Source of the DNA: Pseudomonas inefficax
Lineage (GTDB): Bacteria > Pseudomonadota > Gammaproteobacteria > Pseudomonadales > Pseudomonadaceae
Length of the DNA: 64,000 nt
Reading direction: 5' to 3'
Assembly: GCF_900277125.1 (NCBI RefSeq)
Contig: NZ_OPYN01000240.1
Span: 1-64,000, forward strand
Positions within the stretch are counted from its first letter, which is position 1. The number at the start of each line of letters is the position of its first letter. A program made the position numbers and the translations under genes. Under the pieces are notes generated by a model. It was not told the origin of the DNA and made no database searches. It saw only the letters and a program-made list of their open reading frames with translations. This document shows positions 53,663-62,248 of this stretch, in pieces.

Positions 53663-56600
53663 TCAGTTGTGTTTCTGCGGCTCGCGGATCTTGTACCAGG
53701 CCACATACAGCGCCGGCAGGAACAGCAGCGTCAGCAGGGTCGCCACGATGATCCCGCCAATCATGGCGTAGGCCATCGGCCCCCAGAACACTTCGCGGGC
53801 AATCGGGATCATGCCCAGGCTCGCCGCAGCCGCGGTCAGCAGAATCGGCCGGCGCCGGTGGTTGGTGGCCTCCACCACCGCATCCCACGGCGAGTAGCCC
53901 TGTGCTTCGAACTCGTCTATCTGGGTCACCAGGATCACCGAGTTACGAATGATGATGCCCGCCAGCGCGAGAATGCCGAGAATCGCCACGAAGCCCATGG
54001 GCGTACCTGTGGGCACCAGCGCAATGATCACGCCAATCAACCCCAGCGGCGCCACGCTGACCACCAGGAACAGCTTCTGCACGCTGTGCAGCTGGATCAT
54101 CAAGAACGTCGCCATCAGGAACAGCATCAGCGGGATGACCTTGCGGATCGGCCCCTGCGCCTTGGCGCTCTCCTCCACCGTACCACCGGTGGCCACTTCG
54201 AAGCCCACCGGCAACTTGCTGGCGAACTCGTCGATCTTCGGCTTCAGCTGGGCCACCAGGTCGGTGGGCTGGATGTCGCCGTTGACCGAGGCCTTGATGG
54301 TGATGGTCGGCTTGCGGTCACGACGCCACACCAGCGGCTGCTCCAGCTCGTAGCGCACAGTGGCGAAAGCCAGCAGCGGGATCGAGGTGCCGTTGGGCGT
54401 CAGGATCTGCAGGTTCTGCAGAGTATCAGGCGAACCACGCTCGCTGTCCTCGGCACGGGCGACCACGTCGACCAGGTAGATGTTGTCGTTGACCTGGGTG
54501 ATCTGCACACCGCTGACGATGCTGTTCATCACATTGGCCACGTCCTCCGACGACAGGCCCAGCTGGCGCGCCTTGTCCTGGGCAATCTCCACACGCAGCA
54601 CCTTACCCGGCTCGTTCCAGTCGTAGATCATCTCGCCGATGTGCTCGTTCTGGTCGAGCAAGGTGGCCAGCTCGATGGCGTGCTTGCGTACCTCGTCGAT
54701 ATTGGCACCGCTGACCCGATACTGGATGGGTCGGCCCACTGGCGGGCCCATTTCCAGCGATTGCACGTTGGTGCCGATGCCAACGAACTCTTCATGCAGG
54801 ATCTTCTGCAGGCGGTCCATCATGCCCTGGCGTTCCTCGAAGCCCTTGCTGACAATCACCAGCTGCGCGTAGTACGGGTTCTGCAGCTGCTGGTCGAGGG
54901 GCAGGTAGAAGCGGATCGCGCCCTGGCCGATATAGGTACTCCAGTGCACCAGGTCCGGGTCGTCCTTGATCCGCGCTTCGAAGCGGTCGACCACCTTGCG
55001 CGTTTCCTCAATCGAAGCGTTCTGCGGCAAGTTGAGGTCGACGAGGATTTCCGGGCGGTCCGAGGACGGGAAGAACTGGTTCTGCACGAAGCGCTCGCAG
55101 AAGATCGCCAGGGCGAACAGCACCACGGTGCCGATGATGGTCAGCCAGCGGTTGCGCATGCACCACAGCAAGCCATGCTCGAAGGCCCGGCCGACACGGC
55201 CCGGCTCGGCTTCATGGGCCTTGAGCTTGGCGCTGCTGAGAATGTGCACGCCAAGCACCGGGGCGAAGAACACCGCCACCACCCACGACACCATCAGCGC
55301 CACGGCAATTACCGCAAACAGGGTGTAGGTGTACTCACCCGCCGAACTGGCGTTGAGGCCGATCGGCACGAAGCCGGCCACCGTCACCAGGGTGCCGGTG
55401 AGCATGGGGAAGGCTGTGGAGGTATAGGCAAAAGTCGCCGCCTGTTCCTTGCTTTCGCCCATTTCCAGCCGGGTGACCATTACCTCCACGGTGATCATCG
55501 CATCGTCCACCAACAGGCCCAGGGCGATGATCAGCGCCCCCAGCGAAATCCGCTGCATGGTGATGCCGCTGTATTCCATGAACACGAACACCATGGCCAG
55601 CACCAGCGGGATCGAGCAGGCCACCACCAGCCCGGCACGCACGCCGAGGCTGACGAAGCTCACCGCCAGCACGATCACCACCGCCTCGAACAGCGCACTG
55701 GTGAAGCCGCCGACCGCTTGCTTGACCACCACGGCCTGGTCGGAAACGGTATGCACCCCGACGCCCACCGGCAAGTCCTCGACCACTCGGTCCATGCGTT
55801 TCTTCAGCGCTGCACCGAACACCTGGATATTGCCGCCAGCCTTCATACCGATGGCCAGGCCCAACGCCGTCTGGCCGTTGTAGCGGAACATCGGCGAAGG
55901 GGGATCGACATAGCCGCGCTCGATATCGGCGATGTCGGCCAGGCGGAAGAAGCGGTCGTTGATCTTCAGGTTGACAGTTTGCAGGTCCTTTTCCGAGGTG
56001 AACTGCCCGGAGGTACGCACCGAGATACGTTCCGGCCCTGCCTCGATAACGCCGGCAGGGGTCACGGCGTTTTGCGTTTGCAGGGCCTGCATGACCTGGC
56101 GCTGGTCGATGCCAAGGGCTGCCAGCTTGCGGGTGGAGAAGTTCAGGTACAGCACTTCGTCCTGGGTGCCGATCAGCTCGATCTTGCCGATGTTGGGCAC
56201 ATCACGCACTTCGGCCCGCGCCTGTTCCACGTAGTCGCGCAGCTGGCGCAGGGTCAGGCCGTCGGCGGTGAAGGCATAGATGGAACCGAACACATCGCCG
56301 AACTCATCATTGAACCCGGGCCCCTGGATGCCCGCAGGGAATTCACCGCGAATGTCCTGGATCTTCTTGCGCACCTGATACCAGATGTCCGGAATGTCCT
56401 TGGCCTTGGTGGTGTCGCGCAGGTACACGTAGACCGTGGATTCGCCGGGGCGGGTGTAGCTTTTGGTGTAGTCGAGGGAATCGAGTTCCTCGAGCTTCTT
56501 CTCGATGCGGTCGGTGACTTGGTACAGGGTTTCGTCCTGGGTCGCGCCGGGCCAGCGGGTCTGGATGACCATGGTCTTGATGGTGAATGACGGGTCTTCC

Positions 56601-56716
56601 TCACGGCCCAGGTTGAAGTAGGAGAAGATCCCCATCAGCAGGCCAACGAACATCAGGTACCAGACGAACGATTGATGCTTGAGTGCCCAGTCGGACAGGT
56701 TGAAGCTTCCTTTCAT
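53663..56716 (-). CDS. RND efflux transporter (TriC-like)
   Basis: The 1017-residue inner-membrane pump belongs to the HAE-type RND family. The N-terminus SDWALKHQSFVWYLMFVG begins the first span, and the proton-relay aspartate pair occurs in ALGLLVDDAMITVEVMV (fourth span). Two large periplasmic loops follow the usual plan. It is the last gene of an operon with two membrane-fusion-protein genes, both joined by ATGA overlaps. P. aeruginosa TriABC has the same two-MFP layout and exports triclosan. No outer-membrane channel gene is present; a shared TolC/OpmH-type channel is expected. Confidence 0.9.
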   Translation of the reverse strand: MKGSFNLSDWALKHQSFVWYLMFVGLLMGIFSYFNLGREEDPSFTIKTMVIQTRWPGATQDETLYQVTDRIEKKLEELDSLDYTKSYTRPGESTVYVYLRDTTKAKDIPDIWYQVRKKIQDIRGEFPAGIQGPGFNDEFGDVFGSIYAFTADGLTLRQLRDYVEQARAEVRDVPNIGKIELIGTQDEVLYLNFSTRKLAALGIDQRQVMQALQTQNAVTPAGVIEAGPERISVRTSGQFTSEKDLQTVNLKINDRFFRLADIADIERGYVDPPSPMFRYNGQTALGLAIGMKAGGNIQVFGAALKKRMDRVVEDLPVGVGVHTVSDQAVVVKQAVGGFTSALFEAVVIVLAVSFVSLGVRAGLVVACSIPLVLAMVFVFMEYSGITMQRISLGALIIALGLLVDDAMITVEVMVTRLEMGESKEQAATFAYTSTAFPMLTGTLVTVAGFVPIGLNASSAGEYTYTLFAVIAVALMVSWVVAVFFAPVLGVHILSSAKLKAHEAEPGRVGRAFEHGLLWCMRNRWLTIIGTVVLFALAIFCERFVQNQFFPSSDRPEILVDLNLPQNASIEETRKVVDRFEARIKDDPDLVHWSTYIGQGAIRFYLPLDQQLQNPYYAQLVIVSKGFEERQGMMDRLQKILHEEFVGIGTNVQSLEMGPPVGRPIQYRVSGANIDEVRKHAIELATLLDQNEHIGEMIYDWNEPGKVLRVEIAQDKARQLGLSSEDVANVMNSIVSGVQITQVNDNIYLVDVVARAEDSERGSPDTLQNLQILTPNGTSIPLLAFATVRYELEQPLVWRRDRKPTITIKASVNGDIQPTDLVAQLKPKIDEFASKLPVGFEVATGGTVEESAKAQGPIRKVIPLMLFLMATFLMIQLHSVQKLFLVVSVAPLGLIGVIIALVPTGTPMGFVAILGILALAGIIIRNSVILVTQIDEFEAQGYSPWDAVVEATNHRRRPILLTAAAASLGMIPIAREVFWGPMAYAMIGGIIVATLLTLLFLPALYVAWYKIREPQKHN

Positions 56717-57780
56717 TGCGCATCCTCGTCGAAGGTGACCTTCTGGCCAGGCTTGAGGCTGTTCACGCCGGCAGTCACCACCCGCTCGCCAGGCTGCACG
56801 CCCGAGGTCAGGACAATGCTGTCGGCGGTGCGACCGATCAGGGCCACGTCACGAGTAGCCACGGTCTTCTGCTGCGTATCGATCACCCATACCTGGGTCT
56901 TGCCGTCGCGCTCGAGCAAAGCACTCAAGGGCAGTTCGCTGCGCGGCGATACCTCCGAACTCAGGGTCACGCTGATGGCGGTGCCCAGGTGGAAGGCCGC
57001 CGGGGTGCTGGCCAGGGTCAGGCGCGCGCGGCGGGTACGAGTGGTGGCGTCCGCCTGGGGTTCCAATTCCCGCAGGCTGGCGGTGGTGTTGATGGTCGGG
57101 TCCAGCTGCGAAGCAACGGTGAAGGTCAGGCCTTTGCTCAACTGCTCGGCCAGGCCTATCGGCAGGTCGATTACCGCTTCTTTCACATCCGGCCTGGCCA
57201 GGGTTACCACGGCCTGGCCGGCGGTGACGGTTTGCCCGGCTTCGGCCTGCCAGGCAGTGATTACCGCCGCGTGGTCGGAGCGCAGGGTGCTGTAGTCGAG
57301 CTGATCACGGGCCTGGCTGACGGCCGAGCGCGCCTGCTCCAGTGCCGCGCTGGTGGTTTTCAGGTTGGTCTGGGCGATATCCAGCTGGGCCTGGGCGCCT
57401 ACGCCACGGTCGTACAGCTGTTGCTGGCGGCGGGCATCGGCCTGGGCGTTGATCCACTGCGCCTGCACCTTGGCCAGGTCGCCTTCGGCGGCACGCAGCT
57501 GGTTCTGCTGGTCGGTCGGGTCGAGGGTGGCCAGGGTGTCACCCGGCTTCACCTGAGCGCCCACATCCAGCCAGCGTCGGGCAATACGCCCGGAAACCCG
57601 GAAGCCCAGTGTGCTTTCGAAGCGTGCCTGGATACTGCCGGCAAAACGGCCCAGCTGCGACTGCACCTGGGGTTCGACCTTGACCGACAATACCGGCCGG
57701 ATCGGCTCTGGTGCCTCGTCCTCGCTATTGCAACCGGCCAGCAGCACACCGGCCGACAGCATCAGCAGCAGGCGCTTCAT
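56713..57780 (-). CDS. RND periplasmic membrane-fusion protein 2 (TriB-like)
   Basis: The 355-residue lipoprotein has the lipobox LLAGCNSE at the N-terminus. The domains follow in order: lipoyl half (VSGRIARRWLDVGAQVKPGD), an alpha-helical hairpin (about residues 95-165), the second lipoyl half (AVITAWQAEAGQTVTAGQAV) and a beta-barrel. Its ATG overlaps the stop of the first fusion-protein gene, and its stop overlaps the RND gene start. It would link the pump to the outer-membrane channel. Confidence 0.88.
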   Translation of the reverse strand: MKRLLLMLSAGVLLAGCNSEDEAPEPIRPVLSVKVEPQVQSQLGRFAGSIQARFESTLGFRVSGRIARRWLDVGAQVKPGDTLATLDPTDQQNQLRAAEGDLAKVQAQWINAQADARRQQQLYDRGVGAQAQLDIAQTNLKTTSAALEQARSAVSQARDQLDYSTLRSDHAAVITAWQAEAGQTVTAGQAVVTLARPDVKEAVIDLPIGLAEQLSKGLTFTVASQLDPTINTTASLRELEPQADATTRTRRARLTLASTPAAFHLGTAISVTLSSEVSPRSELPLSALLERDGKTQVWVIDTQQKTVATRDVALIGRTADSIVLTSGVQPGERVVTAGVNSLKPGQKVTFDEDAQ

Positions 57781-58865
57781 AGCTCACCCCCTTGGGCCCT
57801 GGCGTCGACTTTCTGCACCTGCATGCCGGGGTGCAGCAACTGCCCGCCATTGACCACCACGGTCTCGCCACCTTTCAGGCCACTGGCGACCACGATCCTG
57901 CCGGTGAGATAGCGGCTGACTTCGACCTTGCGCAGTTCTACCTTGTCGCCCTCGCCCACTACCCAGACGGCAGGTTCGTGCAGAGCCTTGGTCAGCGCCG
58001 ACCATGGCAGCTCGACGCTAGGCCGGCCCTGGGCGTTGGTGGTGGCGGTGACCGGCGCGCCCAGTTGCATCCCGGGCGGCACATCCTTGAGCCCTACCTT
58101 GACCTGCACCGTGCCGCTTTGCTCCGACACGGTCGGGGTGATTTCGCGTACGAAGCCATGGGCCTGAACCTTGGGGTCGTCGAGCAGGCTGACGATCACC
58201 CCGGCATCGCTGGGCGGTGCTACCAGCAGCGATTCGTATACGTTGAATACCGCGTCACGGTCGCCATCGGTGGCCAGGCTGAAGATCGGCATGGTCGCCT
58301 GCACCACCTGGCCGACCTCGGCCTGGCGCTCGGTGATCACGCCATCGGCTTCGGATACCAGTGCGGTGTAGCTCAACTGCTCGTTGGCGTTGGCCAGTTG
58401 CGCCTGGGCCGCCTTGAGGGCGCTCTGGTTGCTGCGCAGGGCGGCTTCGGCGGCGTCGTATTCGCTCTGGCTGGTGTAGCCTTTGGGCAGCAGTTTCTGC
58501 TGGCGGACGAAGGCCGCGCTGGTCTGGGTGACCCGCGCTTGCGCTGCGAACACCTCGGCCTTGGCCGAGTCGACATTGTTCTGCAGGTCTTTCGGGTCCA
58601 GGCGCGCCAGCACCTGGTTGGCCTTGACGTGATCGCCGACATCGACGCTGCGCGAAATGATCTTGCCGCCCACACGGAACGACAGGTCGGTCTGCACCCG
58701 CGCCTGCACATCACCGGTCAGGGTGACCCTGGCAGCGAAGTCGGTCGGCTGCACCTGTTGCACGCCTACGCGTGGCAGTGTTTCGGTGGTTTCTTCCTTG
58801 CTACAGCCTGACAGCAGGGTACCCAGCCCCAGGCAAACGACCAACAGCGGACGCATCAACGTCAT
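57777..58865 (-). CDS. RND periplasmic membrane-fusion protein 1 (TriA-like)
   Basis: The 362-residue lipoprotein has the lipobox TLLSGCSKEE. The lipoyl, hairpin and beta-barrel order is visible: FRVGGKIISRSVDVGDHVKA, a coiled region (about residues 100-170) and ADGVITERQAEVGQVVQATM. It is the first gene of the efflux operon. It is clearly a homologue of the second fusion protein but not a recent duplicate. Expression control is unknown, as no repressor gene is adjacent. Confidence 0.88.
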   Translation of the reverse strand: MTLMRPLLVVCLGLGTLLSGCSKEETTETLPRVGVQQVQPTDFAARVTLTGDVQARVQTDLSFRVGGKIISRSVDVGDHVKANQVLARLDPKDLQNNVDSAKAEVFAAQARVTQTSAAFVRQQKLLPKGYTSQSEYDAAEAALRSNQSALKAAQAQLANANEQLSYTALVSEADGVITERQAEVGQVVQATMPIFSLATDGDRDAVFNVYESLLVAPPSDAGVIVSLLDDPKVQAHGFVREITPTVSEQSGTVQVKVGLKDVPPGMQLGAPVTATTNAQGRPSVELPWSALTKALHEPAVWVVGEGDKVELRKVEVSRYLTGRIVVASGLKGGETVVVNGGQLLHPGMQVQKVDARAQGGEL

Positions 58866-58976
58866 GCAGGCTCCTTGCTTGCGCGCAAATGATTCGTGGG
58901 ATGCGACTGTCAGCGTAGTTCAGGGTTCGATAAACATCACTGACCGCGATCAAGCTGGCACTTTCGGCGCCTGCGC

Positions 58977-59074
58977 GGGCCTCTTCGCGGGTGAACCCGC
59001 TCCCACAGGATTGCGCAAGCCCTGAGGCTGCCCATGACCCTGTGGGAGCGGGTTTACCCGCGAAAGGGCCGGTA
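58977..59074. repeat. REP pair, GTGG type, inward arrangement
   Basis: Inverted copies lie between the DUF3077 gene and the first membrane-fusion-protein gene. Confidence 0.92.
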
Positions 59075-59078
59075 CAAG

Positions 59079-59351
59079 TCAGAGCTGAACTGAAGCCCTG
59101 TTCAGCCCCAGCTCAATGTCATCGATCAGTGCTTTGGCAAAGCCACTGAGAATTCTCGCGGCACTGCCGGCCAGCCGGTCATTCTCCATCTCGGCTTCGG
59201 TCGTCAGGTGATTGATGCAGCCGAGCATTACGGAGAGTTCGGAAAAGGCGTGGTTGAAGGGGATATTGGCCTGGACGCGGAAGAGGTCCATGCAGGTTTC
59301 TTTACCGACGGTGCTGCTGTTTGTTGGGTGATTCGGGACGTGCGTCGTCAT
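59079..59351 (-). CDS. DUF3077 small protein
   Basis: The 90-residue protein contains the DUF3077 pattern: DLFRVQANIPFNHAFSELSV, then MLGCINHLTTEAEMEND. Proteins of this type are abundant in Pseudomonas and have no assigned function. The ATG at 59351 (MTTHVPNHPTNSS) is chosen because the sequence upstream does not fit the family. No signal peptide or membrane span is seen. A REP pair lies downstream, and a 525-base gap lies upstream. Confidence 0.72.
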   Translation of the reverse strand: MTTHVPNHPTNSSTVGKETCMDLFRVQANIPFNHAFSELSVMLGCINHLTTEAEMENDRLAGSAARILSGFAKALIDDIELGLNRASVQL

Positions 59352-59876
59352 GGTTGGAATCCAATGTCGTTTATGGAACCGCCAGCTCATCTTTCTCACG
59401 GATAAGGGGTGGCAGCCGTACGTGGGGTGAGAAAACCGAGGACATTGAACCCGGCCAGACCGAAGCCTGCCCACGCAAGGCCGCCATGACAGGAAGCCTG
59501 TTCAACATCGAGCGGGTTCTCACACCCGGTCACCATGAATGGCGACGCAACGACGTTATCCCTGGGGCATTTCCCCTACAACGGAGCAGCTTCCACATGG
59601 CTCGTAGGATAATTCCCAAGCTGATTTGACTGAAGCACTGAGTTTGAGTTGATGAAAATTCGTACACCTTGCGGGCCTCTTCGCGGGTGAACCCGCTCCC
59701 ACAGGGGGGAGCGCCAGAATTCAAGGTGTGCACCATATCTGTGGGAGCGGGTTCACCCGCGAAAGGGCCGGTACTGCCACCAAAGTGTCTGCCATATCCA
59801 GAAACCATGATCCACAAAGCACCTGCATTCCAGCCGCTACCTTTGAGAGCTCACCTGCTTTTCAAGGAAGAAAACA
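59352..59876. other. Intergenic gap between DUF3077 gene and RAYT
   Basis: This 525-base gap contains the left REP pair of the RAYT unit (59673-59774). I recognise no gene, RNA or promoter in 59400-59670. The stretch before the RAYT gene has lower GC than its surroundings, which suggests acquired DNA. Confidence 0.5.
59673..59774. repeat. REP pair, GTGG type, left flank of the RAYT gene
   Basis: Inverted copies with the GGGTGAACCCGC core end about 100 bases before the RAYT start. They and the right flank share this core in all four copies. Confidence 0.93.
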
Positions 59877-60332
59877 ATGTCGCGAGCCCAGTCTTACCTA
59901 CTTCGTCGTGGTCGCTATTCAGAGCATGGCAGGCTCTATCTACTAACCACCGTCACCCACCAGCGCAAGCCGCTGTTCCATGACTTTCAGCATGCCCGGT
60001 TGGTGATTCACCAATTGCGCCAGTCAGATGAGGAGCACGCCTGTCGGTCACTGGCCTGGGTATTGATGCCGGACCATCTGCATTGGCTGATCGAGTTGAA
60101 AGGCACGACCCTAGGGACCTTGATGCGGAGATTCAAATCCAGGTCCAGTCTGGTGTTGCATCGGGCAGGGGTTGAGCATGATCCGGTTTGGCAACCCGGG
60201 TATCAGGACCGGGCACTAAGAAGGGAAGAAAGCATGGTGCATTTCGCCAGATATATCGTTGCCAATCCGTTGCGTGCTGGTCTGGTCAGCAGTGTCAGGG
60301 ACTATCCACATTGGGATGCAGTCTGGCTTTGA
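59877..60332 (+). CDS. REP-associated tyrosine transposase (RAYT)
   Basis: The 151-residue protein is a Y1 HUH-type transposase of the TnpA-REP family. The metal-binding HUH motif is His67-Leu-His69 in VLMPDHLHWLIELKG. The nucleophile is probably Tyr126 in FARYIVANPLRAGLV, and WQPGYQDRALRREE lies between them as in the family. AAGGAAG precedes the ATG. REP pairs stand about 100 bases upstream and 11 bases downstream, forming a REPtron-like unit. The enzyme is expected to bind and cleave single-stranded REP hairpins and could have spread the GTGG-type REPs seen throughout the window. Confidence 0.92.
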   Translation: MSRAQSYLLRRGRYSEHGRLYLLTTVTHQRKPLFHDFQHARLVIHQLRQSDEEHACRSLAWVLMPDHLHWLIELKGTTLGTLMRRFKSRSSLVLHRAGVEHDPVWQPGYQDRALRREESMVHFARYIVANPLRAGLVSSVRDYPHWDAVWL

Positions 60333-60342
60333 ATCAGAGTTG

Positions 60343-60434
60343 AGGCATTCGCGGGTGAACCCGCTCCCACAGGGATTACCACAGGCCCGAGGCAGTGATA
60401 TTCCTGTGGGAGCGGGTTCACCCGCGAATAGGCC
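60343..60434. repeat. REP pair, GTGG type, right flank of the RAYT gene
   Basis: Inverted copies start 11 bases after the RAYT stop codon and precede the potI 3' end. Confidence 0.93.
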
Positions 60435-60437
60435 GGG

Positions 60438-61331
60438 TCAGGCCGAAGCAGCCACCTGCACCGGGCGCTTGACCTGAGGCTGCGAAGCATTCGCCGCCGC
60501 ACCCTCTTCGATCGCCTGCTGAATCGCCTTGCGACGACGCTCTTCGGCCTGGCGGCTGAAGTACCAGACGAAGAAGGTCACCAGCGACACCGACAACAGG
60601 ATCAGGCTGGCCACGGCGTTGATCTCCGGTTTCACGCCCAGGCGCACCGCCGAGAACACTTCCATCGGCAAGGTGGTCGAACCCGGGCCCGACACGAAGC
60701 TGGCCAGTACCAGGTCATCCAGCGACAGGGCGAACGACATCATGCCGCCCGCCGCCAGCGACGGCGCGATCATCGGGATGGTGATCAGGAAGAACACCTT
60801 CCACGGCTTGGCACCCAGGTCCATCGCCGCTTCCTCGATCGAAAGGTCCAGCTCACGCAGGCGCGCCGACACCACTACCGCCACATACGCCGCACAGAAC
60901 GTGGTATGGGCGATCCAGATGGTGACGATGCCGCGCTCCTGCGGCCAGCCGATCATCTGCGCCATGGCCACGAACAGCAGCAACAGCGACAGGCCGGTGA
61001 TCACCTCGGGCATTACCAGCGGCGCAGTGACTAGGCCACCGAACAGCGTGCGGCCCTTGAAGCGGGTGACCCGGGTCAGCACGAATGCCGCCAGGGTACC
61101 CAGCGCCACCGCCGCCACCGCCGTGTAGCAGGCGATTTCCAGCGAGCGCATGACCGAACCCATCAGTTGCGTGTTGTCGAGCAGGCCGACGTACCACTTG
61201 ACCGACCAACCACCCCATACCGTCACCAGCTTGGAGGCGTTGAACGAGTAGATCACCAGGATCAGCATCGGCAGGTAGATGAACAGCAAGCCGAGCACCA
61301 GCATCAGCTTGGAGAAACCGAAGCGCTTCAT
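60438..61331 (-). CDS. potI: Putrescine/spermidine ABC importer permease PotI
   Basis: The 297-residue permease has six spans and an EAA loop IEEAAMDLGAKPWKVFFLIT. It starts MKRFGFSKLMLVLGLLFIYL and has the PotI-like FALSLDDLVLASFVSGPGST. Its ATG overlaps the potH stop (ATGA, 61328-61331). The C-terminal tail after residue 260 is long and charged. It is the last gene of the potF-potG-potH-potI operon. Confidence 0.92.
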   Translation of the reverse strand: MKRFGFSKLMLVLGLLFIYLPMLILVIYSFNASKLVTVWGGWSVKWYVGLLDNTQLMGSVMRSLEIACYTAVAAVALGTLAAFVLTRVTRFKGRTLFGGLVTAPLVMPEVITGLSLLLLFVAMAQMIGWPQERGIVTIWIAHTTFCAAYVAVVVSARLRELDLSIEEAAMDLGAKPWKVFFLITIPMIAPSLAAGGMMSFALSLDDLVLASFVSGPGSTTLPMEVFSAVRLGVKPEINAVASLILLSVSLVTFFVWYFSRQAEERRRKAIQQAIEEGAAANASQPQVKRPVQVAASA

Positions 61332-62248
61332 GCCCTGCCCTCCATTTCTTTGGCCTGGCTGCGGTTGAACAGCAGGATCGGCACGATCAGGATCGCCAGC
61401 ATCACTACCGCCAGCGCAGAGGCCACCGGCCAGTCACGGTTGTTGAAGAACTCTTGCCACAGCACCTTGCCGATCATCAGGGTTTCCGGGCCGCCAAGCA
61501 GTTCAGGAATCACGAACTCGCCCACCACCGGGATGAACACCAGCATGCAGCCGGCGATGATGCCGTTCTTCGACAGCGGCACGGTGATCTTCCAGAAGCT
61601 GTTGAAGGTACTCGAACCCAGGTCCGAAGCGGCCTCGAGCAGGCTCGCGTCGTGCTTCACCAGGTTGGCGAACAGCGGCAGGATCATGAACGGCAGGTAC
61701 GAATAGACCACGCCGATGTACACCGCCAGGTTGGTGTTGAGGATTTGCAGCGGCTGGTCGATCAAGCCGATCCACAGCAGGAAGCCGTTGAGCAGGCCGT
61801 TGTTGCTGAGAATGCCCATCCAGGCATAGACGCGGATCAGGATCGCGGTCCAGGTCGGCATCATGATCAGCAACAGCAGGACCGTCTGCGTCTCCTTCTT
61901 GGCGTTGGCAATGGCATAGGCCATCGGGTAGCCGATCAGCAGGCACAGCAAGGTGCTGAAGAAGGCCATCTTCAGCGAGCCCAGGTAGGCCGAGATGTAT
62001 AGCTCATCCTCGGTCAGCAGGCCGTAGTTGGCCAGGTTGAGCACCAGCTGGATCTTGTCTTCGACGTAGCTGTAGATCTCGGTATACGGCGGGATCGCCA
62101 CATCGGCTTCGGCGAAGCTGATCTTCAGCACGATGAAGAACGGCAGCATGAAGAACAGGAACAGCCAGATGAACGGCACGCCGATCACCAGGTGCCGCCC
62201 CTCCGGGGTGATGCGCTGGAAGGCTCGCTTGAGCTTGCGCAGTTTCAT
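61328..62248 (-). CDS. potH: Putrescine/spermidine ABC importer permease PotH
   Basis: The 306-residue inner-membrane permease has an EAA loop LLEAASDLGSSTFNSFWKIT and the PotH-like FVIPELLGGPETLMIGKVLW. The ATG at 62248 overlaps the potG stop (ATGA); an upstream in-frame start lies inside potG and is rejected. It forms the channel with PotI. Confidence 0.92.
   Translation of the reverse strand: MKLRKLKRAFQRITPEGRHLVIGVPFIWLFLFFMLPFFIVLKISFAEADVAIPPYTEIYSYVEDKIQLVLNLANYGLLTEDELYISAYLGSLKMAFFSTLLCLLIGYPMAYAIANAKKETQTVLLLLIMMPTWTAILIRVYAWMGILSNNGLLNGFLLWIGLIDQPLQILNTNLAVYIGVVYSYLPFMILPLFANLVKHDASLLEAASDLGSSTFNSFWKITVPLSKNGIIAGCMLVFIPVVGEFVIPELLGGPETLMIGKVLWQEFFNNRDWPVASALAVVMLAILIVPILLFNRSQAKEMEGRA

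Noticed and set aside
53669-56590. Open frame of over 970 codons on the plus strand opposite the RND gene
   Set aside because: It mirrors the RND gene codon by codon and shows low-complexity His/Arg/Gln composition, typical of antisense frames in this genome.
59673-60434. Short open frames over REP sequences with repeated peptides such as SRVNPLPQ
   Set aside because: The same peptides appear wherever a REP is translated; they reflect the repeat, not genes.
279-60434. Possible CRISPR array, because of many similar palindromic repeats
   Set aside because: Repeats are dispersed kilobases apart as inverted pairs, with no regular spacers and no cas genes.
59079-60434. Possible prophage or integrative element around the DUF3077 gene and RAYT
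   Set aside because: No integrase, attachment repeats, tRNA or phage genes are present. The RAYT with REPs explains the local anomaly.
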